From the NCBI GenBank assembly GCA_038501195.1, contig JBBPUQ010000007.1, positions 3,387,501 through 3,451,500 on the forward strand: DNA of 64,000 nucleotides. Reading direction: 5' to 3'. The first letter of the stretch is position 1; every line of letters begins with the position of its first letter. A model generated the notes under the pieces. That model worked only from the letters and a program-made list of their open reading frames with translations, was not told where the DNA came from and ran no database searches. Made by a program: the position numbers and the translations under genes. Origin of the DNA: Nemania diffusa (lineage: Eukaryota; Ascomycota; Sordariomycetes; Xylariales; Xylariaceae). This document shows, in pieces, positions 9,183 through 25,871 of the stretch.

Positions 9183-11340
9183 GCTGGGTGCTGGTTCGGT
9201 ACCGAGCTTAACGGTACATTTTTTACTTGTCACTCATTTCTGCATGATCTACGGTTGGAGTTTGGTGTTGTGCACTACTGAAAATTAAAAACTCACAAAA
9301 AAGGGAGAAAAGAAAAACCAAAAGAAAAAATTCGATTCTTTTTGCCAACTCAAGGGCGATTTTCTTTATTTTAATAGGGCCCGGCATATATAGCCCAAAG
9401 TCCTGGTATAGGTTTTTGTCGGTTTTCCTATACTGTTATGCAAATGCAAGGACATGTAGAAGTTAATTAATTGATTTAATTCTTTATAGAGCGTTGTTCA
9501 TTAAGTGATTTGTATTTTTTATTAATGTAATGTTGTAGGACTTTATGCGGTTTTAGAGGCAAAATACGCAGATCAAGTGAGAGGTGTAGTTATATTCAAC
9601 TAAAGCTGAAATATCTACTACTTACCTAGGTAGTTGGTGCGGGTTAACGTGATCGTAGGTGGGTTTTAAAGGTTAAAACACAATCCTCCTGCCTTCTCCG
9701 AGGGAATACCCTGCTACATAAGGCGATAATAATATCGCCCAGACTTCGTTCTAGGCCATTTCTTCTCATTAGCAAAACTATCTAAACAAAACGATGGTAT
9801 AAAACCAAAATACCCTGTCAAATGCTTCCACATAGATGTTACCCAAGAAGTTAGGACCTTTAGATCACTCTAATGTTCTTATATCTATTTCACATATACA
9901 GTTCTATTCCACACCTAGACCTCCGGGTGGGTTATGCGGCGTATTGACACAGAAATTTGTTTTTGTATTTGAGTTCCGAAGTTGCCATAAGACCTATAGT
10001 CACGTAAAAAGAAAGAGTTGTGCAAAAAAAAGAAAGATATAGTGACGTTTTAGATTACAACTCTCCTATGTAAAGACCTAACTGCACATCAGTTACAATA
10101 ATCCCGGTTATCAGCTAGGTAGCTAGGTGTGCTTACTTACTTTGCATGAATAAGGAGGTTGGCTATTGGTGCGCAGTCGAAAATGGTCGGCTTTTGAAGA
10201 AAATGATATCAGCAAAGAATGAATAAAGCATGAAAAATATATCACGGCCTCTATAATACTTGGTACTCTAAGCAAGGTGAAAGTGAGATATGAATACTAG
10301 TTGATGCATAAAAAGAGCCTGCTATAAAGTAAGGCAGTGTATAGATAAATCCTTTGTTGGAAAGCTTTACCTTTCTTAAACACGTATTAGCAAGAACAAT
10401 TAAATGTGAGAGCAGGTGAATCTTAAGAAGTTTTAACCGTGAACTTTATACAAGTGGGATGGCTTCCCATTAGTTTATCCTTATAAAGACCATTGCTGCA
10501 CTGTGACTTAAAAGTGAATACTAGGCCTGCTTAAAAGGTTGTATATATTTAATAAGATTATTAAACAGTGCTTAGATAATAGTGTTATTAGTAAAGACTT
10601 AATAACAAAGATTAGTATTATAACTAGGGGTAATGTTAGACATAGTGGTGAAAAGGGCTTGCGAAGAGCTTGTTGCAACAAAACTGTACTAATTATATGT
10701 TAAAGCCGGTGTAATAGTACAGCTAAGAACTCTAGGTCTCATAAAGTGATATAAGGCAATGGTATTTACAACTAGTTAATAGACCTTTATAACTAACGAA
10801 AAATCGAGAGCCACTTAATAACTCCTATCTAGTTTCTTTACACTAGCCCGTGTTAAATAATGTCATGTGATAAAGTAACTAGATCTTACATGGTGGTTAT
10901 GTTTATAAATTTGGCAATACATAAAGAACATTTGGTCTTTTTTAACAGAGTCCTAGGCCTTATACAGAATTTTCACACAGGGAAAGTAGTTGGCTAAAAG
11001 GTAGAAACATTGATAAGGAAAGGGACAACTTGCGTAACATACCTGAAGACTCAAAGTCTGCAGCAGAACATAACCCAGTGACAGCACGTACTGGCCTACT
11101 GAGAGCACTAAAGGGTGAACTCAGTACCGATTCCCTAAGACGGTAACGGTCTAGATGATGAGTTGACACGCAAGCTACGTCTGAAGCCCTCTTTATAGCA
11201 AATGCAAAGGCAATCATTAAGAAATACTATGAAGGGCGGCTGGAGGAAGGGCTAAGGCCTGGTTGGTCCATGAACCCATTCTTAGTCCTTTAACCGATAT
11301 TTTGCAATACATAGTTAAAACTAATGCACTAGCTTTAAAA
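9183..11340. other. gene-poor, moderately AT-rich decayed sequence
   Basis: After the zinc-finger gene comes a purine-rich stretch (about 9283-9330), then about 2 kb at intermediate AT content. Frames at 9836-10042 (plus) and 10960-11217 (minus) show no motif. Plus-strand translation of 10200-10420 has scattered coding-like pieces interrupted by stops, which may be a worn retroelement ORF, but I cannot identify it. The AT content rises step by step toward 11340. Confidence 0.4.
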
Positions 11341-14300
11341 TAAAGCAATTTTAGCTAAAAAAGAACTTTGTTAAATTAAAAAAAAAAAAGTGTAATTACA
11401 TATTAAATTTTAAATAAATAACATTTTTTTTATTATAAAATAAAACTATAATATAAAGCTATAATATTTTTTTAAAAAAAGTTTAAAAAAATTAAATATT
11501 ATTTATAAAAAAAAATTAATTAATATTTTATATAAAATAAAATTTATATTATAAAGTAAAAAAAACTATAAATTAAATATAATATAATAAATAATATATA
11601 ATTAATAATATATATTATATAAAATTAAAGTTTAAAAAAAAAGTTTTTTTTTAAAATATATATAAAATAAATATATATAAATATATTGATATTTTTTCAA
11701 ATTTTAACTTTTAAATTTTAATAATTATTTTTTTTTTAATTTAAATTATTTTTAATTTAATTATAAAAATTAATTATAAATTAATTAATTAATTTATTAA
11801 TTTAATTAATTAAAAATATAAATAATATATAATTATATATAAATATTTAAATATTTTATAAATTATTAATTTTTAAAAATAATTTATATTTTTATTAATA
11901 TAGCTTTATATATAAATAAAAATATATAAAATTATAAATTTATTAACTTTTTTTTTTTTTTTTTTTTTTAAATATTATTAATTTTATTAACTTTTATTTA
12001 ATAAATTTTTTTTTGCTTTTTTTATTTATTTTTAAATTATTTTTATACTTTTTTTTTTTTTTATATTTTATTTATTATTATTACTTTTAATATATTTTTA
12101 TATTATTAAATTATTTATATTTATAATTATTAATTTAAATATTAAAATAAATTTTAAATTATAATTATTTTATTAATATATTATTTTTATTATAAATGTT
12201 TTTATAACTTTTTTTAATTTAAAAATATTAAACTTTTAAAAATTTATTATTTTTTTAAAAATTTAAAAAGTTTTATATATAATAATTATTAAAAAAGTTA
12301 TAATATTTATAAATTTATAAATAATTTTATTTTTATTTTAATTTTATTTTATTGTTAAAAATTTAATTATTTATTATATAAAATTTTAAAGTTTAATATT
12401 AATTTATTTAATTTAAAATAAAAAAATAATAACAATTTAATTAATATTATTATTTATAATAAAAAAAAAAGCTATATTTAATATATTTTAATTTAATTTT
12501 ATTATAAAATTATTAAAATATAATTTTATTTTTTTAAAATTTTTTAATTATATTTTTTTTTTATATTATATTATTTTTTATTTTATTAATAAAATTTTTA
12601 TTATAAAAATAAATTGTTTTATTTATATTGATTATTAATTTTAATATTAATTATTAATTTTAAAATATTATTATTAAATATTAATTTTTAATTTATTAAT
12701 ATAAAACTTTAATTTAATAAATTATTGCTTTTTTTATTATTAATATTATAAATAAATTATTTTATTTATTTTTTATTTTTATTTTTAATTTAAATAAAAT
12801 ATTAATTAAAATATTTAATATTGTTATATTATTATATTTTATTTATAATTTTTAATTTTAACTATATAATTTAATTTTTAATTATATATTATTTTATAAA
12901 AAAAATAAAAACAATTTATTATAAAAATAATAATAATATAAAATATTTTAAAATTTATAAAAAATTTATAATATTTTTTAATATTTTTAAATTTATTTTT
13001 TAAATTTTTTAATAAAGTTTTATATATAATTTATTAATAAAACATAAATTATTATTTAAAAAAATAAATTTAATTTTTATTATATAAACTTTTTTATAAA
13101 AATTTTAGTTTATTTTATTTTATTAACTATTTTAATAATTTTAAATAATTAATTAAAATTTTTTTTTAATAGTTTTAATATATTTTTATTATAATATAAT
13201 AAATAGTTTTTTTTATAATTTTATTAATTTATTTTTTTTATGTTTTTTTTTTTTTTTTTAAATTTGCAATAGTTTTAATAATAAATGTTATAATTATAAA
13301 AAGCATAAAAGCTAATTAAATAATTTTATTAACTAAAAACTTTAAAATAAAAAAAAATTAAAAAAAAAAACTAAATTATATATATATATATTATATAAAA
13401 TATATAAATATATAAAACTATAAATAAAATTATAAATAAAATTATAAAATTTAATTAAAGTTTTTTTAAAATAAGCTTTATAAAATAAATTTTTTAAAAT
13501 AAATTATTTTAAAAATTATAATTTTTATAAATTAATAAAAATTATAAAATTATATTATAATAAAATATATAAATTTTAATTTATAATTAATAAAATAAAT
13601 ATAAAAGTTAATAATTTATATAAATTATTATATTATTTTTTTTTAAAATTAAAAATTTAATATAAATTAAATTAAAATTAATTAAATATAATATTTAAAC
13701 TTAGTTTTAATATTTAAATTAAATGTTTTATTATTATTTTTATAATTGTTTATAAATTTATTTATAATTATTATTTTTATTTAATTTTATAATTTAATTA
13801 ATAGTTTTAATTTAATTAATTTATTTAAATAATAATAATTTAATATAATAAATATATTTTTAAAATTCTTTATAAAATATTAAATATTATTAAAATTATA
13901 TTTTTTTTATAAAATTTAAAATTATAGTTTTTTAATTTTATTAAAAATTCTTTTAATTAATATTAAAATTTATAATTATTATAATAATAAATTATTATTT
14001 ATTTTTTTTAATTTATTTATATAAAATAAGTTTTTTTTTTATATAAATTTAATATATTTAATTTATAATTATATTTTTTTTATTTAAAAATTTTAAATAA
14101 TTTAAAATATTATAAATTAAAATAAATTATTAAAATATATATTAAAAAGTTTTTTTTATATAAAAATATTTTATTATATTTAAAAAAATTAATAAGTTTT
14201 TATTTTTTTTTATATAATTTTAATAATTTTATATATAAACTTTTAAATTTATTATATTTAATTAAATAATTTTTATATTTATTTTGTTTATTTATTTATA

Positions 14301-17300
14301 AAAACTTTTTTTTTAAATATAAAAATTAAATAGTTTTAAAATTTAGTTTTAAATATTGTTTTTAAAAATATTATATTAATTATTAAATATTATAAAAAAT
14401 TATAAATTAAATTTAAAATTAATAAATATATATTTTAATTATTTTAATATTTATTTATATAAAAATATAGTTTTTAATTTAAATTATAATTTATTTTTTT
14501 TATAATATTTTATATTTATAAATAATAAATATTGTTTTATTTATATTTAATATTTATTAATAAATTTTAAAATAAATAATTAAATATTATTAAAAAATTA
14601 AATTTTTAATATATTAAAAATATAATATAATATATAATAATATTTTAATATTAATTTTTTTATATTATTTATTATTTATTATTATATATTTTTAAATATT
14701 TTATAATATAAATATTAAATATAATAATTTAAAAATTTTTCTTTTTATTTTTTTATTATATTTATATTTATAACAATTATTAATATATTAATATAAATTT
14801 ATTAAAAAAAAAAACTAATAATAATTTTATTTTAATATTTATATTAATTTATATATTTTTTATAATAAAATAATTTAAAAAAAAATTGTTTTATTTATAA
14901 TAGTTTTTAATATTATAATTTTTTTATTATAACTTTTTTTAAATTATATTTTTTTTAAAAATTAAATTAATTAAATTTATATTTTTAATAATTAATATTT
15001 TAATTTTAATAAATTATAAAATCATTATAAAATTTTTAATTATATTTAATTTAATATTTATAAAAAATTTTTATTTTTATTTTTTAATTTTAATTATTAA
15101 TAAATTAACTATTTTTTAAAAAAAAATATTAATTATAATATTATTTTTTTTTATTTATATTAAAAAATAATATTAAAATTATTTAAAAAATTTATTTATT
15201 TAATTTATTTTATTAAAAAAGTTTTTTTAATTAATTAATAAATTAATATTTAATAATTTAATATAATAATATTTAAAATTTTATATTATTATTAATATTT
15301 TTTAATTTTAAATTAAATAAATTTGTTTATATAAAGTTATAATTTTTAAAAAATAATTAATAAGTTTTTATTTATTGTTTTTTTATTTTTATTAAATAAT
15401 TTTTTTAATTATATTATATAAAATATTTATTTTAATACATATTAAAACTTTAAATTAAAAAAAAGCTAATATAAAAATTAATATAATTAATATTTTTATT
15501 ATTTTAAAAATTTTTTATTATTTTAGTTTTAATTTTTATTTATAATCTTTTTTTAATAATTATATAAATAGTTTAAAAATATTATTAATATAATAAATAA
15601 ATATTTTTATAAAATTATAAAATTTTAAAAATAATTAAATTAATATTATAATTTTTAAATTTTTAAATTTTTAATTTAAAATTATTTCAATTTTTTTAAA
15701 ATTTATTTTAATGTTTTAATTAGTTTTTAAAATTATATTTAAATAATTAATAATAATAACTTTAAAATAAAACTTATAAATATTTTTTTAAAAATTAGTT
15801 TTATATAAATAATATATTATTTTTTAATATTATTTTTAATATTTTAAAACTTTATTAAAATAAATTAAAATATTATTAATATATATATTAATAAATTAAT
15901 TAAATAAATTATAAAATTAAATATTAATAAAATTTTATTAGTATATAAATTTTATTTTTAAATTAAATAATAAAACTATTTTATAAAAAAGTTTTAATTT
16001 AATTTAAAATATAATTAAAAAATAAAATTTAATTATTAATAATAATTAATTAAAGATTTTAATAATATTAAATTTTAAATATATTTTTAATTTATAATAA
16101 TTAAATAATATATTTTTAAAATTAAAAATTGAAATAATTTAATTTTTTAAAAATTAGTTTTTTTATTAAAAATTAATATAAAATTTATTTTTAATTAATT
16201 AAATAAAATTTAAATATAAATAAAACAAATATTATATTTAATTTTATATTTAATTTAATAAATTTTAATTTAAATAGTTTTTTTATTTTATTTTTTATTT
16301 AAAAAAAATATTAAATTAATATATAATATTATAAAAAACTATTATTTTTAAATTTATTATTAAAATTTAAAATTATATTATAACTAAATTTAAATAATAA
16401 TATTTTAATTAATTAAATTTTAAAAAAAAAATCTTTTTAAATAAATTAATTTTTTAAATATTAATTATTTTATTAATTTAATATATTTTAAATTTTTATT
16501 AAATAAAAACAATATAAATTTATTATTAAAAATTTTTTATTGTTTTTTATATAAAATATTAATATTAATTATTTAATTAATATTAAATATTTTTATAATA
16601 TAATAAATTAAAATTAATTTATTAAATATATAAGTTTTTTTTAATAAATTTAATTTAAATTATTTATATAATTTTATATTAATTAAATAATAATTTTAAT
16701 ATTAATAGTTTAAATTTTAAAGTTTTAAATTATATTATTAATTAATATATTATTTTATAATATTTTATAATATTATTTAAAATTACTTTTTTTTTATTTA
16801 ATTTTTATTTTTAAATTTATTTTATTTTATTATAAAATATAATATTATTTTTTAATTGTTTTATTATATTAATTTATATTTTAAAATATAAATTAAATTA
16901 AAAATTAATTTAAATATTTTATAATTTATTTAATAAAAATAATATTTATATATATATATATATATTTATTTTTATATTTTTAAAAATATTTTTAATAATT
17001 AATAATAATTTATTATTATTTATAATATAAATATATAAAAAAAGTTTTTTTTTTTTAAATATTTATTTATTATTTTTAATTTATTGATAAATTTTAAAAT
17101 TTTTTTTTTTAAAAAAAAATTATTTTTTTTTAAATTAATTTTTTATTTATATAATATTATATTTAAATATTTAATTTTTTTTAACTTTTTATTTATTTAA
17201 ATTATTAAAAAAACATTAATTTATAATAATATTAAAATTAATTTTTTTATTAATATTATTTGTTTTTTAAAATATTTATAAAATTAATATTTAATTTATT

Positions 17301-19175
17301 TATAATAAAAACATTTTTTTTATTAATAATTTATATATATACTTTTTTTTTTATTTTTATATAAAATATTATATTTTTTATTTTTTATATTAAAAATATA
17401 TATAATTTATATATATTATTAAATATAAAATTTAAATATTTTATTTAATTTTAAAAATTTAAATATAATATTTATAATTATATAAATATTAAAACAATTT
17501 TTTAATTTATTTTTTATTAATTTTTTATTAATTTAGTTTTATTTATAAAATAAATAAAATTATTTTTAAATTTAATAAATTTATTAAAAAAATATTTAAT
17601 AAAATTTTTTTTTAATATATAAAGTTTTAAATTTTGTTTTAAATTTATTAAAAATATTAATATTATAATAATATTTATTTAAATATATAAATAATATATA
17701 TAATAAAGTTAAAATTTTAAAATATATATTATTTAAATAAAATTATAAATATTTAATTATTTTGTTATTTAAATAAAATTTAATATTTATTATTTTAATA
17801 ATATTATTAATAAATTAGTTTTTATTAATTATTAAATAATTTTTTATATTATAATATTAATTTTAAATTTTATATTATTTTTATTAAAATTATTATAAAA
17901 AATAAAAACTAAAATTTTAATTAATTTATAAATTTTTTTTAATTTAATTTATTAATATATTAATTTTATAACTTTTAATTAATAAATTTATTATTTATTA
18001 ATTAGTTTTATTAATTTAGTTTTAAAACTAAAACTTCTTTAATTTTTAATTTATTAATTTAATAAAAAAATAATTTAATATAATTTAATTAATAAATATA
18101 AAATAATTATAATTTATTTTATATTAATAAAAAAGTTATATTATTTAATTAAATTATTAAATTAATTTTTAATTTTGTATAAAAATTTATAAAAACTATT
18201 TATTTATTAATATATAATAAAAAATATAAATAAATAAAATTTAAATTTAGTTTATAAAACTTTGAATTTTTTATATAATTATTTAAAATTAATATAATTT
18301 ATTAATTTATTAAATTAAAAAATAATTATTTAAACTTTATTAATAATATTATAATAAAAAAATATAAAATTATTATTTTTATATATATATATTAATAAAA
18401 CTTATAATTAATTTTTATTATTTTTTTTTTAATTTATTTATAAAATTTATTAATTATTTTATTAAATACTTTATATAAATTATTAAATTTTAAAAATTAA
18501 AATTAATTATTAAATTATATTAAACTTTATTTTAAAAAGTTTTATTAAATTTAAAAAATAATTTTTTTAAATTATTTAATTTAAAATAAATTTTTTTATA
18601 AATTTAAAACTTATTATTTATATTTTTTATTATAATATTATTATATTAATATTTAATTATATAATTTATATTAATTATTATATTATAACTTTATATAAAT
18701 TAATATTAAAAAATAAATATTTTTATTTATAAATAATAAAAATTATATTTTTATATTTTTAAATAATAATATTTTTAATAATATTTATATATATATTTAT
18801 TTTTTTAATATTTTTTAATAAAAATAAAAATAAAAATAAAATATTTAAAATTTTAATTATATTGTTTTTATTATAAAATAATTAAAACTTTTATATATTA
18901 ATGTTTTTTTTAATATTTTATATAATATTAAAAATTAAATATAAATTAATTAATTATATATTTTTATTAATTATATAATAAAAATAAATATTATTTGTTA
19001 AAAGTTATATTGTTTTTTTAATAAATTTAAAATTATTATTAATTTTTTATTATTTAAATTTAAATAATTTTTAATTATTATTAACTATTAAAAAAACTTA
19101 TTTATAATAAATAATTTATTATAAATTATTTTATATAAATTAAAATATTTATTTTTAATATAATAATATTTTTAT
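11341..19175. other. AT-only stretch without resolvable elements
   Basis: This is the most uniform part of the domain. I found poly-T tracts (for example 11949-11969 and 13243-13259) and an (AT)n run at about 16948-16968, but no long direct or inverted pair. It is presumably older, fully mutated mobile-element sequence. Confidence 0.5.
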
Positions 19176-19495
19176 TATTAATAAAAGTTTTTATATATAT
19201 ATATATAAAAAGATTTAAAATAATTTATAAAATTTAAAATTTATTTTTAAATTTTAAAGTTTTATATAAATTTATATATATATATATTTTATAAAAAAAA
19301 ATATAACTAAAAAAGTTATATATAAATTATTTATATATATATATATAAAACTTATAAATTTTATAAATTTTAATAAATTTTTATATTTTTTATTTATTTA
19401 ATTCTTTAATAAAAATTTTGATTTAAGTTTTAATTATATATATTTAATATATATATATAAGTTTTATTAAATTATTAGTTTAATATTAAAACTTT
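19176..19495 (-). repeat. 3' LTR of the split family-1 element
   Basis: It starts TATTAATAAAAG and ends ATTAGTTTAATA, decayed forms of TGTTAG...CAACA. By hand count only about 11 of 320 bases are G or C. Confidence 0.75.
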
Positions 19496-22101
19496 TTTTT
19501 TTTATATAGTAATTTTAATTTTAATATTAATTAATTTTTTATTATTTCTTTTTTTATTTAATTAATTTATATATATTTTTATTTATATAACTAGTTTATT
19601 TATATTAATTAACTTTTTTAATATTTAATTAAATATTTCTTTTATATAAATATTTGTTAAATTATTTTTAATATTAATTTAATATATTTTTATAAATTTG
19701 CAATTTTTATATATTTTTTAAAATAATATAATATTAATTATAAATTACTTTTTTTATATAATTTTTAATTTAATTAAATATTTATATAAAGATTTAAAAT
19801 TTATATATATAATTAATAATATAATTAATAATTTTATTATATAAATAATTTTTTAAAAAGTTATATTAAATATAATAATATAATTAAATTTATTAATTAT
19901 ATTATATAATTTATTTATTAATATATTATATATAATTTATTTATATTTAACTAAATTTTAATAAATAATATTATTTTTAATTATAAAAATATTTTTTGTA
20001 TAGTTTTTATTAATTAATATAATTATAAATTTAATTTAAAAATTTAAATTTTTATTATTTATAAATATTTTATTAATAAAAATAAAAATTTTTATATAAT
20101 TAAAATTTAAAAATATATAATATAATTTTTGTTATATATTATTAATTTGTTATTATATTTATATATTTAATATTTTAATATTATTTTTTAATAATTTTTA
20201 AATTTATATAATAATTAATAACTTATATAATATTTTTAATTAATATATTAATATAATATATATTTTTTAAATTTATTAAATAATATATTATTAAAAATAA
20301 TTCTATATATAAAAGTTAATAATATATAATTATTTAATTTATTTTTATTAAATAAAAAAAAAATCTTATTTATTTATTTAAATTTTATTTTTATTAAATT
20401 TAATAAAATATTTAAATATTAATTTTATTTTTAGTTTTATATAAAATAATAATTTAATTTTTTTTTATATAAAAATTTTTTAAATATAATATTGAAAATA
20501 TTATTTATTTAAAATTTTATAATTATATATTTATTAAGTTTTTTTTTAATATATAATAAATATAAATTATATATAAATATTTTTATATTTAATTTTTAAT
20601 AATAATATTTATAATAAAATTTATATTAATATAATTTTAATTTAATTAATTTATATAATAGTTATATAATTTAAAATATAATATATATTAAATATTTATT
20701 TTTTAGTTTTTTTAATAAATAAATATAAATTTTTTAATTTAATTTATTATATAATTATATATATATTTAAAAAATATTTTATAGTTTTATATATATATTA
20801 TAGTTTTAAATTACTAATAATTTTAAAATTATAATAAATTATTAATTTATATATTAAATTATTAATATTTATATAAAGATTTAAACTTTATTATTATTTT
20901 TATAATTTTATATAATTAATTTAAATTTTTTATATAATTTAATTATTTTATTTTTAATTTTTTATATAAATTTAATTTAAAAAATTTTTATTTAATTATA
21001 TTAATTTAAATTATATTATATAAATTAAAATATATTTTAAATTATTAATATATTTATTTTAATTATATTTAATTATTTAAAAAATATATTAAATATAATA
21101 ATTATATTATTTTATTTTAATTATATAATTAAAATATAATTATTAATTTTTTTTAATATAAAATATTAATTATTAATAAATATAAATAACTTTTTTAATT
21201 TATTTTTATATTAAAGTTATAATTATTTAACAATTTAAAAAAAATTATATAAAAAATTATTTTCTTTATATAATAAATCAAATATAGTTTTTTATTAATA
21301 ATATAATTTAATTTATATATAATAAAATTTAATTAATTTATTTATTATATTAATTATAATATTATAATTTTAAATTATAAAAATTTTATATAGTTTTATT
21401 TAATTTTTATATTTTTTTTATATTATAATTTTATTTTAAAAAAATAAAAAAAATATTTTATATAATAATATTAATTTATTTTTAATTTATATAATTTAAT
21501 TAATATTAACTTTTATATAAATATTTTTTAATATTTTTATAATTTTTTATATAGTTTTTATTTTTTAAATAATTTTTAATAAAAAAAATAAATTATTATT
21601 AATTTTAAAATAAATTTTAAAAATTAATAAAATAAATATAAAACTATTTAATTTAGCTATATTATTTAAAATTTTTATAACTATTTATAATATTATTTTT
21701 TTATTTATATAATAATTAATTTTTTTATATAAAATATTAAATATATAATAAAATAATATATATATTTATTTGATTTTTTTAATAATTTAATATATTTTAA
21801 TTAATTATATATTATTGTAAAATTTTTTAAATAAAAAATTTATATTAAAACTATATATAATATAATTAAATAACTTTTAATATATTAAAATCTAATATTA
21901 ATATAATATATTTTAAATATTATATATATTTAAAAGTTTTAAAAATTTAATTATTTAAAATAAAATATTTATATTAATTATATATAAAATCGATTATTTA
22001 TTAATTTATATAGTATTAATAATAATTTTATAATTAAAATTATATTTATTTTTTAATAAAAATTTAAATTTTTTTAAAATTTAATTATATAATTAATAAT
22101 A

Positions 22102-22106
22102 ATAAT
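22102..22106. repeat. target-site duplication of the family-2 element, left
   Basis: ATAAT here is repeated as ATAAT at 37275-37279, directly outside the two LTRs. Matching the flanks to the intact family-1 copy independently places the insertion at this point. Confidence 0.6.
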
Positions 22107-22372
22107 TTTTAAAATATTAGTATTAATTACAACTATATGTTGTAGTTTATACGTTATAGTACTTATATTATAGTTATATAAACAAATATATAGTTATATA
22201 AGCAAGTATTTACTTTATATATTAGTAGAAACTTTATTTATAATAAAATCTTTAACTATATAAAAAAACTTCTTTTAAATTTAATTATTAATATAAACAT
22301 AATACAACTAGCTTTATATTTTGTTTATATATAATTTATATGTATTATTATATATATATAGCTTATTTAATA
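22107..22372 (+). repeat. 5' LTR of the family-2 element
   Basis: 266 bp aligned without gaps to 37009-37274, sharing ATTACAACTATAT near the start and AGCTTATTTAATA at the end. By hand count about 33 bases are G or C. Confidence 0.85.
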
Positions 22373-25300
22373 CTAATTAATAGTTGCAAAATATATTACA
22401 AATTAGCAAAAGTAAAAACAGAGCTAATTTAAAGCTTAATTAAACTTAATAAGTTTTTATATTGTACTTTAAAGTTTTTATTTTATATAAATCGAATAAT
22501 TTTTATATAACAAAGTTTAAAATAAAAAATTAAATTTAACTATTATATTAAAATATACTTTGTAATATTATAAAGTTTTAAATATAAAAAATAATATTAA
22601 AAACAATAATATATAATTATATTAAACTACTTATTGTATAATAGTTAAACAATAAAACTTTTTTACTTTTTATTTTATATTTTTAATTATTATAATATTA
22701 AAACAATTGTATAACAAAAAAGAACTTTTTATTATATATAACAACAATAATTAATATAACAAAATTATTTCTAACTATAAATTTTTAAAACATTATATAT
22801 AAAAGTATATTAATGTTTAACTATAAAACTAAAAGCTCAATATTATAATAGTAATATTAATTATATTTAATATTTAAATAGTTTATTATATTATGAAATA
22901 TAAATATTTAAATTTAACTAGTTAGTTATTACAAAAGTTATATATTAAAAATTTTAAATATTAAATATACAAAATATAAAATTAAATAAACAAACTAGTT
23001 TAATAAAAATTGTTTAATATTTTAAAACAAAAAAGTATATAATATAATAGCAATAATAATACAAAATAACAAATAAAACTTATATAAATTATATAAAACT
23101 AATGCTTGTTTAATAATAATAAATAAGCTTTTTTTTTAGTTACTTAATCAATTTTACTACTTTTTGTATAAATATTTAATTTATTAATTTTAAACTAATA
23201 GTTTTATATAACTATAAATAATATAAGTATATTTTAATTAAAACTAATATAGCTAAAACTAATTTTAAATATATATTTTTAAATATTTATAAAAAAAAAC
23301 AATAAATTATTTATATAACTAATTATTAAATATAAACATATTTTTAATTTTATATATTAATATATAACAACTATTAATTATAAACTAAATTTTTAACTAG
23401 TTTATAAATATTTTATAATATATTACTTTTTATATATTTTTAAATAACAGTTTTATATTTATATAATATTAAATTTAATAATATTAAATATATTTTTTAA
23501 ATTATTTTTAATTTAAAATATATAAAACGGAATAATTTTATTAAAAAAGTATGTTATTTTTTAAAAAATATAAAAAAAAAAAAAAAATTACTTTAATAAA
23601 TTATATAACTTGTTATATAATAAAACATAATTATTTATTAATATATATTAACAATTTAAAATAACAAAAAACTAATACTATACTGTTTTTTTAATAATAT
23701 TAAAAAGTTATACAAAAAACTTTTATATATATAATATTAAACTAAAAAAAACATAAAATAAAATTTATTGTATAATAAATATTTATTTTAATATTAATAT
23801 AAATTATAGCTAATATTAAATTAATTAAATTAATATTACTTTTATATAAATTAAAAAAAAAGATTTTAACTTATTTGTTTATAATATATTCGATATTATA
23901 ATTATAAAACTTATAAAAATATAACAAACTTTTAATACAAACTACTAAAATAAAATTTAGTTTAATATAACTATTATACAAATATATTAAAATATATTAA
24001 AATTAATAACAGTTTTAATACTTTAAAAATTTATATATAAAAGTTTTTTTATTAATTTATAAACTTGTTTTTAAATAATAAATAAAAATAAGTTAAAACA
24101 TTTTATATAAAAAACAAATAATATATATTTTATTAATTAAAAATATTATTAAAACAATTATATAAAAAGTTTTTGATTTAAAAATATATAAAAATTTTTA
24201 AATTTATTTAATGTTTAATAAAACTTTATATAACTAAAAAAACAACTTATTTAAAACTTTTATATAAACAAAAAATGTTTTATATATAAAAAGCTAAACT
24301 ATTAATTAACTAATTATACATTTTAAAAAAAAGCTTATATTAAAAATATATATTTTAATTTATATAAAACAATTTTTAATTATATATTAATGCTTAATTA
24401 GTTTTTAATATATTTTACAAAATATAAAATATATATTAAACTAAAATTAAATAAAAGTAACTAAAAAATCAACAAAAAATAAAAAAATTAATCAATTTAG
24501 TTTTTTATAAATAATATATTTATATATTATATAATAAATAAAAATATTTAAAACTAAAATATTATTACTTTGTTTAACTAGTTTATATTAAATAATTAAT
24601 ATTATATAAAATATTAAAATAAACTATAAAATATAAACGCTTTTAATTATTTAATAGTAAAAAAAATATAATTAAAAGTTTATTTTTAAATATATTTTTA
24701 TATAAAAATAAACTAAAAATTAAAAACAGCATATATTTATTTTAGTAATAATTATATAATTATTGTAATTAATATTATATAAATAAAAAATATACTAAAT
24801 ATAACAATTTATTATATTTTTAATATAGTAATACTATTTTTGTTTTTTTTTAAAAATGCTAATTGTTTAAAAGTATATTTTAATAATATAAAAAATTTAA
24901 TTATATAATATAATAAAAAAACTATTTTTATTATATATAAATAAAAATATTTATTTTTTAATATAAGTTTATAAAAAATTAATATATATTTTATAAAAAC
25001 AAAGCTTTAATAGCTATATTGTTATTTTAAACATTTTTATATAAAACATTTATATAAAATATTTAATTATATAAAATATAATATAAACTATTTAATTTTA
25101 AAAAAGATTTAAAAGTTTTATTATTATTATTAATTATATAATTAAATATTTCGATATTTTAAATTTTTAATTAAAAATAATTGCAATTTTAATTATAAAA
25201 TAATAATTAATACTATATAAATAAACAATAAACAAGTTTTTTATATTATTAATACTATAACATTTTTTTAAATAATAATATTTTTAAAATTTATATTTAT

Positions 25301-25866
25301 ATATAATATATAAAAAATACTATATAAATATTAAATTAACATATATTAAAAACTACTAAATTATATTATTTATAATTTAAATATTAACTTTTTGTTTAAA
25401 AAATTTCGAAACTATATATAAATAATAAATATATAATATTATATAATATTTATTAAAGCTTATTAAGCAGTAAATAAAATAAAAAAAATATATAAATTAT
25501 TTTAATATATATATAACATTTTTAAAATAAAAATAAACTATTATATAAAACAAAAATTAATTTTATAAATAGTAATTAAAGCTTTAAATAATATTATAAA
25601 ATTAAATAGTTTTATATTTATTTTATTAGTTTTTAATATATATTTAAAAATTAACTAAAACTTATTTTTATTATTAAATATTGTATAAAAAGCTAAAACA
25701 ATAAAAAAAGCAATAAAAATATTATATAAAAAATATATAAAAGTTAAAATTAATTATATAATTAATAAATATAATAGTTTAGCTATATATAATATATTTT
25801 TATTATTTTTAAAAAATAAAATATTTATATAAAAAAAAAAACAAAACTAAAATAAACTATATAAAA

Positions 25867-25871
25867 TTTAA
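25867..25871. repeat. target-site duplication of the family-3 element, left
   Basis: TTTAA here is repeated at 33008-33012 directly outside the right LTR, a 5-bp duplication typical of LTR integrases. Confidence 0.7.

Noticed and set aside
10200..10420. Ty1/copia Gag-like remnant
   Set aside because: Some translated pieces look coding-like, but stops are frequent and I could not match a specific motif.
10960..11217. 85-codon minus-strand frame
   Set aside because: It has no motif, lies in decayed sequence, and is of a length expected by chance.
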